Part shown: piece after piece, positions 28,301 to 36,816 of the stretch | Layout: the number at the start of each line of letters is the position of its first letter | How positions within the stretch are numbered: position 1 is the stretch's first letter | Source of the DNA: JAYEPK01 sp048569615 | GTDB lineage: Archaea > Thermoplasmatota > Penumbrarchaeia > Penumbrarchaeales > Penumbrarchaeaceae | Reading direction: 5' to 3' | Length of the DNA stretch: 64,000 nt | Assembly (NCBI GenBank): GCA_048569615.1 | Contig: JBLIRK010000012.1 | Span: forward strand, 1 to 64,000 | Made by a program: the position numbers and the translations under genes | The notes under the pieces: model-generated | Told to the model about the DNA's origin: nothing | Databases searched by the model: none | Seen by the model: only the letters and a program-made list of their open reading frames with translations

Positions 28301-29873
28301 ACGAATAAGTGGCGTCGCTGTTGCTGGTTCCCCCCGGAACCTGACCTCCGAACAGGTATATCATTCGCTTATCGATGTCCATGGTCATCGCCGCCCTGCC
28401 TCTGGGCCCGGGGGCCGGATCCGGATTCACAAGGGTCCAGATCCCGGTATCCACGTCCATCTTCCAGAACTCCTTGTAGAAGTAGAAGAATTCGTCCCAT
28501 CCCTGGGTGTATCTGTAGTATCCCCCGTATAGATAGAACTCGTTCTCAACCGGGTCGTAGCAGGAGGCCATTCCGCTGTGATAATCCGGCGTATTCTGAT
28601 CGGAAATATACAGGCTCCGCCACCTTTTCTCGGCGAGCGAGAAGGATGCCAGCTGCCAGTCGTTCCCATTTATGTATTTGAGCGCAAGGAGTCTTCCGCC
28701 GTTATCCGGGTCGTATCCGGTGAATGCCGATCCTCCTTGCCATGTGGGATTACCGGGCATTAGATAGGAGGTGTAGTTCTGGAGTCCCATGGCCCATATG
28801 TCCCTCGCTCCGCCGTCGCTGCCGAAGAAAACCGCGGTCTTTCTGTCGCTTATAAGGTCCCATGCCTGGACATGTCTCCCGCTCATTCCGCCGGTTATGT
28901 AGACCCGCCGAAGTGAACCGGACGTTATATTGATCAAATAGGTATTGTTCAACTGGTTGTTCCCGTCGAATCCCATTGAGAGTATGAGGTCATCCGTTTC
29001 CTTTCTATACTGCAATATCCCGCCCGCTTCCGTCGGGATTCCCAGATCTCCGTTGATCTCCCTCCAATCCCCCGCTGATACGTCGAATTCCCATACATCG
29101 TTGTTATAGCTGCTTCCTCCTCCGCCGGATTGATATCTCCCCAGAGCGATGTAGATGAACGAGCCATTGGGGGTGATCGTGGCAAGGGGCTGGTCCGTAG
29201 CACGGGGTCTCGTGCTTGGTTCGTACTGCACCCATCCGTCAGTGATATTGTATTTATGGAGATCGCTGTGCCTGTTCCAACTTGAATCCCTCCCGCCGTA
29301 TATCCAAATGGATTCCGTCGAGTTGTCGTAGATCATTTCGGACCAGTATCTGGCTCCGAGAGAGGACGGCGCGGTCACTTCGATCCATGATTTGGAATCA
29401 TAGTGGAAGATATTCAGTTTATCCGAATACGAGCCTCCCCACACATAGCCGCCGTAGTAGTAGGCGATGGAGTTGTTCCAATTGGATGTGAAGGCCTGGC
29501 TGCTCAGGCGCCCGTCCGGTGCCTGTCCGCTTGTGGTCCACCTAATCCATGTGTCGTTCCCCCCGAAATAGGACCATACCTCGAATATGGGGTCCTCCCT
29601 GTTGAAGACCACAAGCTCGTCCTGTTCCTCTCTATACATGATATTGCAGTTCTCGGTTGAGATGCTGGGCGGCCAGCCCCCGGTGGAGATAAGAGACCAA
29701 TCGCCCATAGCCGTGTCGCCTATGGCGCGGGTCTCTTCCTGGACAGTGATATCCTCCGCCTGTGTTGGCACCAGCGGGAGCATGGTCATGAACAGCAGAA
29801 TGACTGCCATCGAGACCGGGACAATTCTTCGAAAGAAAGGATGTTTTACCTTGAACGATAACTGCATGTGCAT
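25368..29873 (-). CDS. Kelch/beta-propeller surface protein with cytosolic zinc ribbon
   Basis: This is a 1,501-residue protein. After a signal helix (about 12-36), residues about 50-720 hold kelch-type repeats with YxYGG/YLFGGQ and W-x-x-x-x blades, probably more than one propeller. Ig/FN3-like domains fill about 720-1330. A membrane helix at about 1343-1368 is followed by a zinc ribbon (CFHCGK...CPHCGM, about 1385-1408) and an acidic Glu-rich end. Propeller and Ig parts would face outside and the zinc ribbon inside, so the protein could couple external binding to an intracellular partner; that is inference. The start is ATG 29873 or 29867 (AAGGGG just upstream). A 54-bp longer frame lacks support. 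It is transcribed alone, divergently from the pilus operon. Confidence 0.85.
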   Translation of the reverse strand: MHMQLSFKVKHPFFRRIVPVSMAVILLFMTMLPLVPTQAEDITVQEETRAIGDTAMGDWSLISTGGWPPSISTENCNIMYREEQDELVVFNREDPIFEVWSYFGGNDTWIRWTTSGQAPDGRLSSQAFTSNWNNSIAYYYGGYVWGGSYSDKLNIFHYDSKSWIEVTAPSSLGARYWSEMIYDNSTESIWIYGGRDSSWNRHSDLHKYNITDGWVQYEPSTRPRATDQPLATITPNGSFIYIALGRYQSGGGGSSYNNDVWEFDVSAGDWREINGDLGIPTEAGGILQYRKETDDLILSMGFDGNNQLNNTYLINITSGSLRRVYITGGMSGRHVQAWDLISDRKTAVFFGSDGGARDIWAMGLQNYTSYLMPGNPTWQGGSAFTGYDPDNGGRLLALKYINGNDWQLASFSLAEKRWRSLYISDQNTPDYHSGMASCYDPVENEFYLYGGYYRYTQGWDEFFYFYKEFWKMDVDTGIWTLVNPDPAPGPRGRAAMTMDIDKRMIYLFGGQVPGGTSNSDATYSYNITGNLWKILNLNTKPPARMSASLAFSAERKGFYLFGGQQNASGQNDPTFNDLWLFHANTNNWEKLPTGDEEPSTQYGAGLSVNADNGELLLYGPENYETFFYRDAWRGWRNTATYHRPGDWSGHGMAYSTDSKSHFAWAGDGTQVWEFNPILRTTANQIRIYNPKGETSPTSPIPVFPTLGTYQLVIDGKTDLPISDLTGVNLKLTLGAVNITFAWDREGNTLDMTENSWFILPDDPSFDIPDEGEWELTIPVEFTFQIPHGLTVGATALPITETGYPESTLRTQLFTTVSDLEIVSYNFRTPLQSQPNPNGWLYGNTNLTVYDFRVAFRQYSDRSPVEADGLTASLQNQFGDVDTWDYIYNTSGELTVPIKGQNKQNVLFYLNLSEGDEVLRSLDFTFKLDTDLPIVEGAVIRADSEDDDMIGVDQDAIVYLTWDRVLESGSGLKGVCYSVDTNLWPQEVNLTNEFKQLQIISEGPHMVYVWAKDNAGRVGPYVEAPIFIDSHWVYFTEINPAKQVNITYSRFVVSLTINDELSGVDHSSIYYKKSLPDRQLSDWMKYDIANGSSKSVKISMELELVPGIINLIQFKANDMAYNGDKESPYFRIHYDPELAVPKVTPISPENGDEAEDSQTLTWEADYINPNNLTYELHVIMPNGEENTYTTSQMKWTYNPSIPGLYKWYVVAKADGKETTSVEFTFWYYLPFVDVLLPNLSEFKKGESQDIQMTLKNTLDIPITVSFSLNVDWGFSMEGNTEFQLGAGDEITVSLRLNSSSAELGSYTLKLNASDDYGRWSIIDLKVRVVKADGVKDDDGGGGGGMSLYMVIGIVVGILLFLAFILILFLIIRSRREAAEDDKKAKTEEYECFHCGKIISKDDPSCPHCGMFYGDGSVKDGEYDPRGIVKEGKGIESSVPLSPGLATTGEKDHRERGRGHILELELPKKEEMVPREEEEELEDMEELSADELAEELYRELDEE

Positions 29874-30023
29874 CGCCCCTTCGTCAGGTGAGCATCGGAA
29901 CCAGTATGCTGTACACCCTACTACCACTTAATTCATAGTACGTATTTTAAGTTGTTGAGATATTCCACCTCATTTCCAAGAGGTTCCTTTATTGATGTTC
30001 CAACCGGGATATCTTTATACGAG

Positions 30024-31787
30024 ATGAGCAGGATATCCCCTGGAGGATGGGTCGTTGAGCAGATTCACCGGCCTACCCCGGGTGCGTTGCAGTCTATGTC
30101 CGGAAAGGCCGGAGCTGGAAGAATTGACGGGTCCAGGCATGGTGCCTGGTGGAGCGGTATCGCTGAACTTGCGGAAAGGAGCCTCATGGAGAAACCGTCA
30201 TTTTCCGGTTCCTGGCTGCTCCCGTGCGAAACAATAAAAGCCATGGACAGCAGGGAGAACCGTTTTTTAAAGACCATGATAATCTCCGATGAGGAGGGTG
30301 AATCCCGGAGATATGTGGTGGACCCCTTCGAGTACAGGATGAGGATGGGGGCCGTCAGGCTTGTCCGGAGAACAATGGAGGATCTGGGAAGGCATCCTCC
30401 ACCCCAGGCGGTCATTGATGACGAGAACGGTTTAAGAAGTTACATCGAGAACAGGGCTTCCGGCATGCTCTCACGTACGGATGCGGATGTGGAGAGCGTC
30501 CAGGTACTGTCCAGGCTGGCCGGTCAATATACGAGCGGTTACGGCATCATCGAGCATCTGCTCAGGGACGAGAGGGTCCAGGATATCTACATAGATGCGC
30601 CTGCCGGAAGCAGACCGGTCTACGTCACCCTGGGAGGAGCAATGCCTCCGGAGCTCCAGGGGACCTATCCCACGAACATACAGCTCACCGAAAGGGAGAT
30701 GAGGAGGCTCACCTCGATCCTCAGCTATTACTGCGGGAGGCCCTTCAATGAGGCCGTCCCCGTCCTGGAATGCGACATGGAGTTGTACAATGCAAGGGCC
30801 ACTGCGGTTTCGCCTCCCCTTTCTCCGAGGGGCATCTCCCTGGCACTTAGGAAGCATTCCCATGATCCATGGACCCTTTTAAGGCTTGTCAAGGCCGGCT
30901 CCATCACGGACCTTGCCGCCGGTTTCCTTTCCATGGCCGCTGACGGCAGAAGCTCCATGATGATCGCCGGACCGAGGGGAGCCGGCAAGAGCTCCCTTCT
31001 GGGAGCCCTGCTCTTCGAGCTGGATCCCTCCCAGAGGATAATCATAATCGAGGACACACCCGAGCTGCCCACCAGATCCCTATCGATATCCGGATACAAG
31101 GTCCTGGGCCTTACGGTGGGCTCCTCTGAGGCCGCAACATCCGAGAAGGCGCTTAGAACGGCCCTGAGGCTCGGCGAATCCGTAATCGTCATGGGCGAGG
31201 TCAGGGGGCCCGAGACGAAGATCCTTTACGAGGCCATGTCAGCCGGGACCGCGGGTTCCGCGGTCATGGGGACGTTCCACGCTGATTCTGCGGTATCTGT
31301 TTACAAGCGCGCAGTGGAGGACCTGGGAGTCTCCCCCGGCAGTTTCTCGGCTACGGACCTCGTCGTGGTGAGCGGCCTGGTCCAGCCCAGGGGGGCAAAG
31401 ACAAGGATGAGAAGGGTGGTCCAGATCGCTGAACTTGTCAAAGAGGGCCCCCAGGGTACATTCAGGGACCTTTTCACATACGACAGCAGGAACGACAGAC
31501 TGCTGAAAACGCCGGATTACGAGGATTCCGGGCTGGTTTCCCGGATCTCGAAAATCTGGGGGATATCCCGATCGGAGCTGCTGTCCGAGATCGAGCTGAG
31601 GTCCAGGATATTCAGGGAATCCCTCAAGGTATTCAGGGGGAAGCGCTCCGATAGGCCCGGATCCGCCGTTAGGTCCAACGTCTCCTTCCGGCAGGTAAAG
31701 GAAACAGCGACAGGCGAGGGATGGATGGACCAGCATGAAAGATTCGTGGAGAACTGGAGGTTCGCAGCCGGGGAGGTCTGGGATTGA
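30024..31787 (+). CDS. Type II/IV secretion-system ATPase (TadA/GspE-like)
   Basis: This is a hexameric cytosolic ATPase that would power pilus assembly. The Walker A motif is GPRGAGKSS (Lys322). An Asp box is seen at IIIIEDTPELP, Walker B at VIVMGEVRGPE, and a His box at GTFHADS. The N-terminal half (ERVQDIYIDAP, then RPFNEAVPVLE) matches the N2 domain of the family. The first ~100 residues are not conserved and the start is uncertain: ATG 30024 lies only a few bases after a TATA-like ATCTTTATAC, so ATG 30096 is a realistic alternative. The stop overlaps the TTG start of the TadC-like gene by four bases. No prepilin peptidase is in the window. Confidence 0.9.
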   Translation: MSRISPGGWVVEQIHRPTPGALQSMSGKAGAGRIDGSRHGAWWSGIAELAERSLMEKPSFSGSWLLPCETIKAMDSRENRFLKTMIISDEEGESRRYVVDPFEYRMRMGAVRLVRRTMEDLGRHPPPQAVIDDENGLRSYIENRASGMLSRTDADVESVQVLSRLAGQYTSGYGIIEHLLRDERVQDIYIDAPAGSRPVYVTLGGAMPPELQGTYPTNIQLTEREMRRLTSILSYYCGRPFNEAVPVLECDMELYNARATAVSPPLSPRGISLALRKHSHDPWTLLRLVKAGSITDLAAGFLSMAADGRSSMMIAGPRGAGKSSLLGALLFELDPSQRIIIIEDTPELPTRSLSISGYKVLGLTVGSSEAATSEKALRTALRLGESVIVMGEVRGPETKILYEAMSAGTAGSAVMGTFHADSAVSVYKRAVEDLGVSPGSFSATDLVVVSGLVQPRGAKTRMRRVVQIAELVKEGPQGTFRDLFTYDSRNDRLLKTPDYEDSGLVSRISKIWGISRSELLSEIELRSRIFRESLKVFRGKRSDRPGSAVRSNVSFRQVKETATGEGWMDQHERFVENWRFAAGEVWD

Positions 31788-33559
31788 AGGGGGGAAAGCT
31801 GCTTGCGGCATCCCTGCTCGCTCTGTTCTTCGGGGGCCTAATTTTTCTGGGGCTGCTCTTCGGAGCCAGAATCGGTATGCTCCAGGATGTGGACAAGGAT
31901 GGGATATCTGATATTTTTCAGAAGGTCCAGGCCCACGGAGAACTCTTCGAGGAGGAGGGGGAGTGGAGGTGGGTCACGACGCATCATACATCGGAGCTGA
32001 ACATGCCTGTAGTGGTCCTCCTGGGCCTTCTACTCTTGACATTCCTGCCCTCCGCCGTTCATCTTTATCTCTGGTACAGACCCGTGAAGATGAAGATCTC
32101 GCAGAGAAGGGAGGAGGAGGGAATGATGCACGACCAGGTGAGGAGGATGGCGGCCTTCCTCGAGGTTAATCCCTCCCTTCAGAACGCCGTCAGGGCAACC
32201 CAGGTATCCCTTCCGGACGGCGAGCAGCGGATACTCGGGCCGCTGATATGGTCGCCTTTCACCACGGGGGCTCCCTTCTCCGAGGTATTTACTGAATATA
32301 CTGCGGATTGGAGATCGAGATCGGCCCATATCGGTGAAGCACTTTCATCCCTCGGGGCGTCGGTATCGGAGAAGGACTCGGAAAAGGTGTCTATCTCCGC
32401 AAGAAGGACCATAAACACCTTCGACAAGGCCACCAGGGACAGGATCAGGGAATACTCCCGATCCCTTGGAGGCCCTACCACCGCACTGTTCGCGGTGGGC
32501 GTGATGCTCCCCCTTATGCTTGCGATCCTTATCCCCCTGATGGGTCTGTCCGCATCCAGGACGATCATGATAGGGGCACTTCTCTGGGTGGTGATCCCCA
32601 TGGGTATAATCAGCTACGGAAACTCGCTTGTGGGGAGAAGGCCTTTGAGAAGACATGATCAGGGGGGTAGAGTCCCGTTTTCCTTCACTTTCGTTCCCTT
32701 GTATCTGCTGGAAATGCTCGGTGGCATCCTGATTTTAACGGCAGTTCTGCTGGGTGGTCCTGAGTCCTTTTTTCGATCGATCTCAAACATGCTTCCCCTG
32801 GATCCCGTTTCACTTCGTTTCCTTGCTGGTTTCGTAGGTGCTTCTCTGATGGTGGCCTCGGTCATAGGGTCCCTTACCCACGGGGAAGGAGGGATGATGA
32901 CCAGGGACCGGGAGCTGAGGTCCAGGGCGCCCAGGGCGGCGGGGATCATCGGCATGCATGTCCAGGACGGCTTATCCTTCCCCGCTGCACTTAGGAGGGT
33001 CGCCAGCTCAGCAGAGGGGGATGAGCTCCGAATGCCTCCCTATCTTCCGGGAGATATGGGTTATATCGACATGCTGCCCCCTCATCTCGCAGATACCCTG
33101 AGGTCCGCCGAGCAGTTTTCAAGGTCCGGTCCCGAGGCGGGAGGAAGGGCGATCAAGGCCCTTTCCTCACATCTGGAGGAGCTGAACAGGATGGAGATCG
33201 ACCTCGGCTCCAGGATCAGGGCATCCATCGGACAGATGGGGATGACCGCCTCGTTATTCGCTCCCTTGATGGTCGGGTCATCGGTGGGGATCTTCTCCCT
33301 TTTGGAGAGGTCCGGTTCCAACCTCAGCTCAACCTCTTACCTTGCAGGCGGAGCCGCGGTCGGAGGCATGGAGCTTCATCATTTCCTCCTGCTCTCTTCC
33401 GGATACCTGGCAGCCCTTGTGGTCTCCACTACCATCACCCTTCACAGACTGGAGAACGGAACATCAGGCGGAGGATGGTATAAGGTGCCGGGGAGGTTGG
33501 TGATATCGTCACTCTCGTTCGCTGCAGCTGCAGTGCTCAGTTCAATATTAGTTGGTTGA
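31784..33559 (+). CDS. TadC/ArlJ-like pilus assembly membrane protein
   Basis: This 591-residue polytopic protein is translationally coupled (TTGA overlap) to the secretion ATPase, the usual partner of such platform proteins. It has two hydrophobic halves with long charged cytosolic regions (about 100-225 and 365-475). The second contains IIGMHVQDGLSFPAALRRV, and the first a related MAAFLEVNPSLQNAVRA, as in T2SSF domains. Between helices 1 and 2 is an external insert with DVDKDGISDIF, a calcium-site look-alike not usual in this family. About nine membrane segments can be counted. It is larger than typical TadC and probably combines two T2SSF units. The pilin gene follows immediately. Confidence 0.85.
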   Translation: MKGGKLLAASLLALFFGGLIFLGLLFGARIGMLQDVDKDGISDIFQKVQAHGELFEEEGEWRWVTTHHTSELNMPVVVLLGLLLLTFLPSAVHLYLWYRPVKMKISQRREEEGMMHDQVRRMAAFLEVNPSLQNAVRATQVSLPDGEQRILGPLIWSPFTTGAPFSEVFTEYTADWRSRSAHIGEALSSLGASVSEKDSEKVSISARRTINTFDKATRDRIREYSRSLGGPTTALFAVGVMLPLMLAILIPLMGLSASRTIMIGALLWVVIPMGIISYGNSLVGRRPLRRHDQGGRVPFSFTFVPLYLLEMLGGILILTAVLLGGPESFFRSISNMLPLDPVSLRFLAGFVGASLMVASVIGSLTHGEGGMMTRDRELRSRAPRAAGIIGMHVQDGLSFPAALRRVASSAEGDELRMPPYLPGDMGYIDMLPPHLADTLRSAEQFSRSGPEAGGRAIKALSSHLEELNRMEIDLGSRIRASIGQMGMTASLFAPLMVGSSVGIFSLLERSGSNLSSTSYLAGGAAVGGMELHHFLLLSSGYLAALVVSTTITLHRLENGTSGGGWYKVPGRLVISSLSFAAAAVLSSILVG

Positions 33560-33572
33560 AAGGAGGGATTCA

Positions 33573-34016
33573 ATGAGAAGACCGTTAAAAGGGAAAATGG
33601 GAGCCATGGAAGGAATGCCCGTACAGTTGATCATCGTGGTAGCGGTGGGAATGGCGGCTCTGGCCATCCTCATAGGTTGGCTGGCTTTCGCCGGTGATTC
33701 GGACGCAACCCTGAGAAGGATAACGACGGACCCCGAGACTATAAAGCTCCGGGGGGACGGAAGGCTCAGCGAGGCCGTCGATGTCACTTTGTACATCTAT
33801 GATTCGGAGGGGAACGAGGTTGACGGAGCGGTCGTCACCTTCAGCGGGTCCGTCAACAGCAAGGTCGTGGAGGAATTGGATTCCGGGGATGCTGTCACAA
33901 TAGAAGCAGTTCTGGCATCCGGCGAGGACACGGCTGCGATCAAGGTGCTGGCTGAGAGATCCGGCGGGATGGGGAGCTGCGATACCACCATAATCGTCAT
34001 GCGGGAGCAGTCATAG
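33573..34016 (+). CDS. Class III-signal pilin-like protein
   Basis: This is a 147-residue protein. A basic N-terminus (MRRPLKGKMGA) precedes MEGMPVQLIIVVAVGMAALA, a hydrophobic helix as in archaeal type-IV pilins. A prepilin peptidase would cut near GKMGA|ME, leaving the helix to pack in the filament core. The rest is a small beta-rich head (about 55-145) resembling an invasin-type Ig domain, with NEVDGAVVTFSG. ATG 33573 has a perfect AGGAGG site six bases upstream; the 21-base longer frame does not. The gene lies at the end of the ATPase/TadC-like operon. It is probably the filament subunit or a minor pilin of that system. Confidence 0.8.
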   Translation: MRRPLKGKMGAMEGMPVQLIIVVAVGMAALAILIGWLAFAGDSDATLRRITTDPETIKLRGDGRLSEAVDVTLYIYDSEGNEVDGAVVTFSGSVNSKVVEELDSGDAVTIEAVLASGEDTAAIKVLAERSGGMGSCDTTIIVMREQS

Positions 34017-34025
34017 TTATATACC
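34016..34025 (+). promoter_or_regulatory. TATA-like box before the CBM9-like/PKD gene
   Basis: GTTATATACC directly follows the pilin stop and lies about 35 nt before the TTG start at 34055. It suggests that gene has its own short-leader promoter besides any read-through from the pilus operon. Confidence 0.45.
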
Positions 34026-34054
34026 CTGCAACATGATTTCAGTCCGGTGGGAAA

Positions 34055-36718
34055 TTGAAGCCGGCCCCGGTGTTCCTGACAGTAATTCTAATGCTCTCCC
34101 TGGTTCCCCTTCAGAACGGATCGGCCGAGGGAAGCGATATCGCGATCGCACCGCAGGATCCCAGGAGGTCCACGGAGATCCTATACACCTTCGAACCGCC
34201 GGTCCTGGACGGCTATATCGATGCCCGGGAATGGCAGATACTGTTCAACTCCAATTACTACGACGCCTTCGACCAGGAGAGCTTCCAGGAGATATACAAT
34301 ACAGGCGGTCCCGAAGAGGAGTTCACGAACCAGACCGACCTATCCGTCACCTTCTACCTGCTCTACGACGACACATACCTCTACTTCGCCGCAAATGTGA
34401 CGGACGATGCCATTTCCATTGACAGCGGGTCAACTTATTGGAGGGATGACGGCATAGAACTCCTCATAGACGGCGCCCACGACATGGATGTTGACCAGAG
34501 GGCGGGCGATCCATGGCCCGGATACGAGGACGGGACCACTCTGCTTGCAGTGGCCGACGGCTCCACTTTTCATGACTACTCCTCCGGCACCCCGTACGAG
34601 AGGTCCTTCGGAGAATCAGGGGACTGGTTCGCCTCAACGAGGACCGCCCCGGGGGAGGGTTACTACATCGTGGAGATGAGGTTGAGGCTGGATGCAGTTG
34701 CATCCCCGCTGCCAAATGCCACAATCGGTTTCAATGTGGGCGTCAATGACGACGATACGGGAGGCGATTCCAAGACTGCCCTGAAATGGGAAGGGAACGC
34801 CACCGGACCCGGGGAGAATCCCACCTTCAAGAACGAAACGCTTTGGGGCGAGGCCAGGTTCGTTCCCTACGTTGATGCCGAACTCCCGGATCGCTACTAC
34901 TTCGACGAGGATACCGAGGTGGTCGTGCCCGGCAATCTCTCCGTGGGGAACCATCCGGATTTCCTCTCGGACTCCAATTTCACATGGGAGGTGCCGATAT
35001 TCAGTTCTGGCGTATGGCGGAATGTGACAAGGTTCGGCGATGTCTTCCGATACACCTTCGATGAGCCCCGGTTCTATTACACGCTGAAGCTAACGGTCAG
35101 AGACCCTTCCGGTGTTGAAGATGCGGCCCTGACCTATCTGTATATCAATGATATAACACCCCCCGAAATCGTGGAAACGGACGATATTGCCCTCGAAGAG
35201 GTCCCCTTCACATACCTGCTCAACGCCACCGACAACGTCGAGATCAACAATGTCTCATGGTCCCTTTACGACGGAGAATGGATAAACAGAACCTCATTCT
35301 CCACATCCTTCACCCATACTTTCCAGCATCCGGGCCGTTACACTCTTGGCTTCCGTGTCTTCGACAGTTCGGACAATTCCGCATGGGGAAACTCGACGAT
35401 CACCGTGCTGGATAACGTTCCGCCCATAGTCGGCATGATGCCGGACAGGACGATGAACACGACCCATCCCGCAGGTTTCAATGCAACGGGCGCCTACGAT
35501 GATACCGAGGATGGCCCATCCACGGACCTTGTCTTCAACTGGACCTTTACCAGCGGGGAGCACGTGTTCCGCTTCCAGGGAAGGGAGGCCGTGGTCTCGA
35601 TCCCGATCCCGGGCGAATACAACTGCTCCCTTGTGGTCACGGACAAGAGAAACCTCTCAACCGTCCGATACTTCATGGTTTCGGTTGAGGATACGACGCC
35701 TCCCGTGCCCGACCTCCAGCTGCCTTCCATCGTCGAAGAGGGAAGGACCCTGAGTCTCACGGCAAACCTGACCATCGACAACGATCCGCTCTTCTGGCAG
35801 GGTGCCGTGATCAACTGGAGGATAAACTGCCTGGAACCCGAATTCGAGGTCCTTCTGTCGGGTAGAGATACCTCATTCACCTTCCCGCTTCCCGGGATCT
35901 ACACCATCGGGCTCTTCGTTACCGATCCATCGGGGAACGGGGCCAATGTCTCGAGGACGGTGGAAGCTGTTGACATAACACCTCCGCAGATATCGGTGAA
36001 CATTCCCGAACAGGTCGACCAGGGATCCCCTCTCTATATCAATCTGGAGGGTTCAAAGGACAACGCAGGCATCCTGGCCATCCATTACAAGTTATACCGC
36101 TTACTTCAGGATGATCAGGCGGAGCTGGTCCTTGAAACCCCTCCGTTCGGGATACGTGTGAGGAACGTGACTCCTGCCGGATACCAGGCCATCAGCGATC
36201 TCTTCCTGACCCTTGATGAGCCGGGATCATACCGCCTGAACATCACGATGGAGGATATCAACGGCCTTTCCTCATCGGTGTTCGTGACTTTCCAGGTGAT
36301 GGACAAGGTGGCCCCGACAGCGGTGCTGAACAGGACTTATGTCGTGGTTCGCATTGGTGAGATGCTTCTTCTATCCGCATACGAGAGCTCGGACGAATAC
36401 GGGCCGCTGACCTTCGAGTGGTACCTCGACGGGGAGCTGCAGCCCGTGGGCGGTGCGGAGTTCGGTTTCGTATTCAATAAGGTGGCCGAGCACAACATCA
36501 CACTGGTGGTCTTTGACGGCAACGGCAACAACGACACTGCCCAATGCAGGGTGATCGTTATCTCCGAGACCGAGGAACAACCTAAGGACGATATCAACGA
36601 GACGCTGATCTTCCTTTGGGTCGTTGCCGCCGCGGTTATAGTGCTGGGCACGATTTTCATCTTCATCTGGGCAAGGTCCAAGAGGGCATCCAGAAAGAGG
36701 AAGACGGAGGAGGAGTGA
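34055..36718 (+). CDS. Surface protein with CBM9-like head, PKD/Ig domains and anchor
   Basis: This is an 887-residue protein. It uses a TTG start with GGTGGGA five bases upstream. A signal peptide (about 1-24) leads into a CBM9/DOMON-like domain (about 45-270): PPVLDGYIDAREW, LYFAANVTDDAI, WRDDGIELLID. These are the hallmarks of family-9 carbohydrate-binding modules. Five or six PKD/Ig-like domains follow (about 290-835). One membrane helix (about 848-872) and a short Arg/Lys-rich tail end it. It is the gene after the pilin and may be partly co-transcribed with the pilus operon. The CBM9-like head suggests binding of sugars or polysaccharide, but the ligand is not known. Confidence 0.85.
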   Translation: MKPAPVFLTVILMLSLVPLQNGSAEGSDIAIAPQDPRRSTEILYTFEPPVLDGYIDAREWQILFNSNYYDAFDQESFQEIYNTGGPEEEFTNQTDLSVTFYLLYDDTYLYFAANVTDDAISIDSGSTYWRDDGIELLIDGAHDMDVDQRAGDPWPGYEDGTTLLAVADGSTFHDYSSGTPYERSFGESGDWFASTRTAPGEGYYIVEMRLRLDAVASPLPNATIGFNVGVNDDDTGGDSKTALKWEGNATGPGENPTFKNETLWGEARFVPYVDAELPDRYYFDEDTEVVVPGNLSVGNHPDFLSDSNFTWEVPIFSSGVWRNVTRFGDVFRYTFDEPRFYYTLKLTVRDPSGVEDAALTYLYINDITPPEIVETDDIALEEVPFTYLLNATDNVEINNVSWSLYDGEWINRTSFSTSFTHTFQHPGRYTLGFRVFDSSDNSAWGNSTITVLDNVPPIVGMMPDRTMNTTHPAGFNATGAYDDTEDGPSTDLVFNWTFTSGEHVFRFQGREAVVSIPIPGEYNCSLVVTDKRNLSTVRYFMVSVEDTTPPVPDLQLPSIVEEGRTLSLTANLTIDNDPLFWQGAVINWRINCLEPEFEVLLSGRDTSFTFPLPGIYTIGLFVTDPSGNGANVSRTVEAVDITPPQISVNIPEQVDQGSPLYINLEGSKDNAGILAIHYKLYRLLQDDQAELVLETPPFGIRVRNVTPAGYQAISDLFLTLDEPGSYRLNITMEDINGLSSSVFVTFQVMDKVAPTAVLNRTYVVVRIGEMLLLSAYESSDEYGPLTFEWYLDGELQPVGGAEFGFVFNKVAEHNITLVVFDGNGNNDTAQCRVIVISETEEQPKDDINETLIFLWVVAAAVIVLGTIFIFIWARSKRASRKRKTEEE

Positions 36719-36816
36719 ACCACCTTTCAATCATATGTAGGTAATCTTTATTATCTCCGGAGTGGTTTGAACTTCCCCGGTGGGTAGTGAATCCCCATCC
36801 GGAAAGGTGCAGACCC

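Noticed and set aside
30042..30046. GGAGG as ribosome site for the secretion ATPase
   Set aside because: No in-frame start codon lies at suitable distance after it (next is 30096), so it cannot settle the start.
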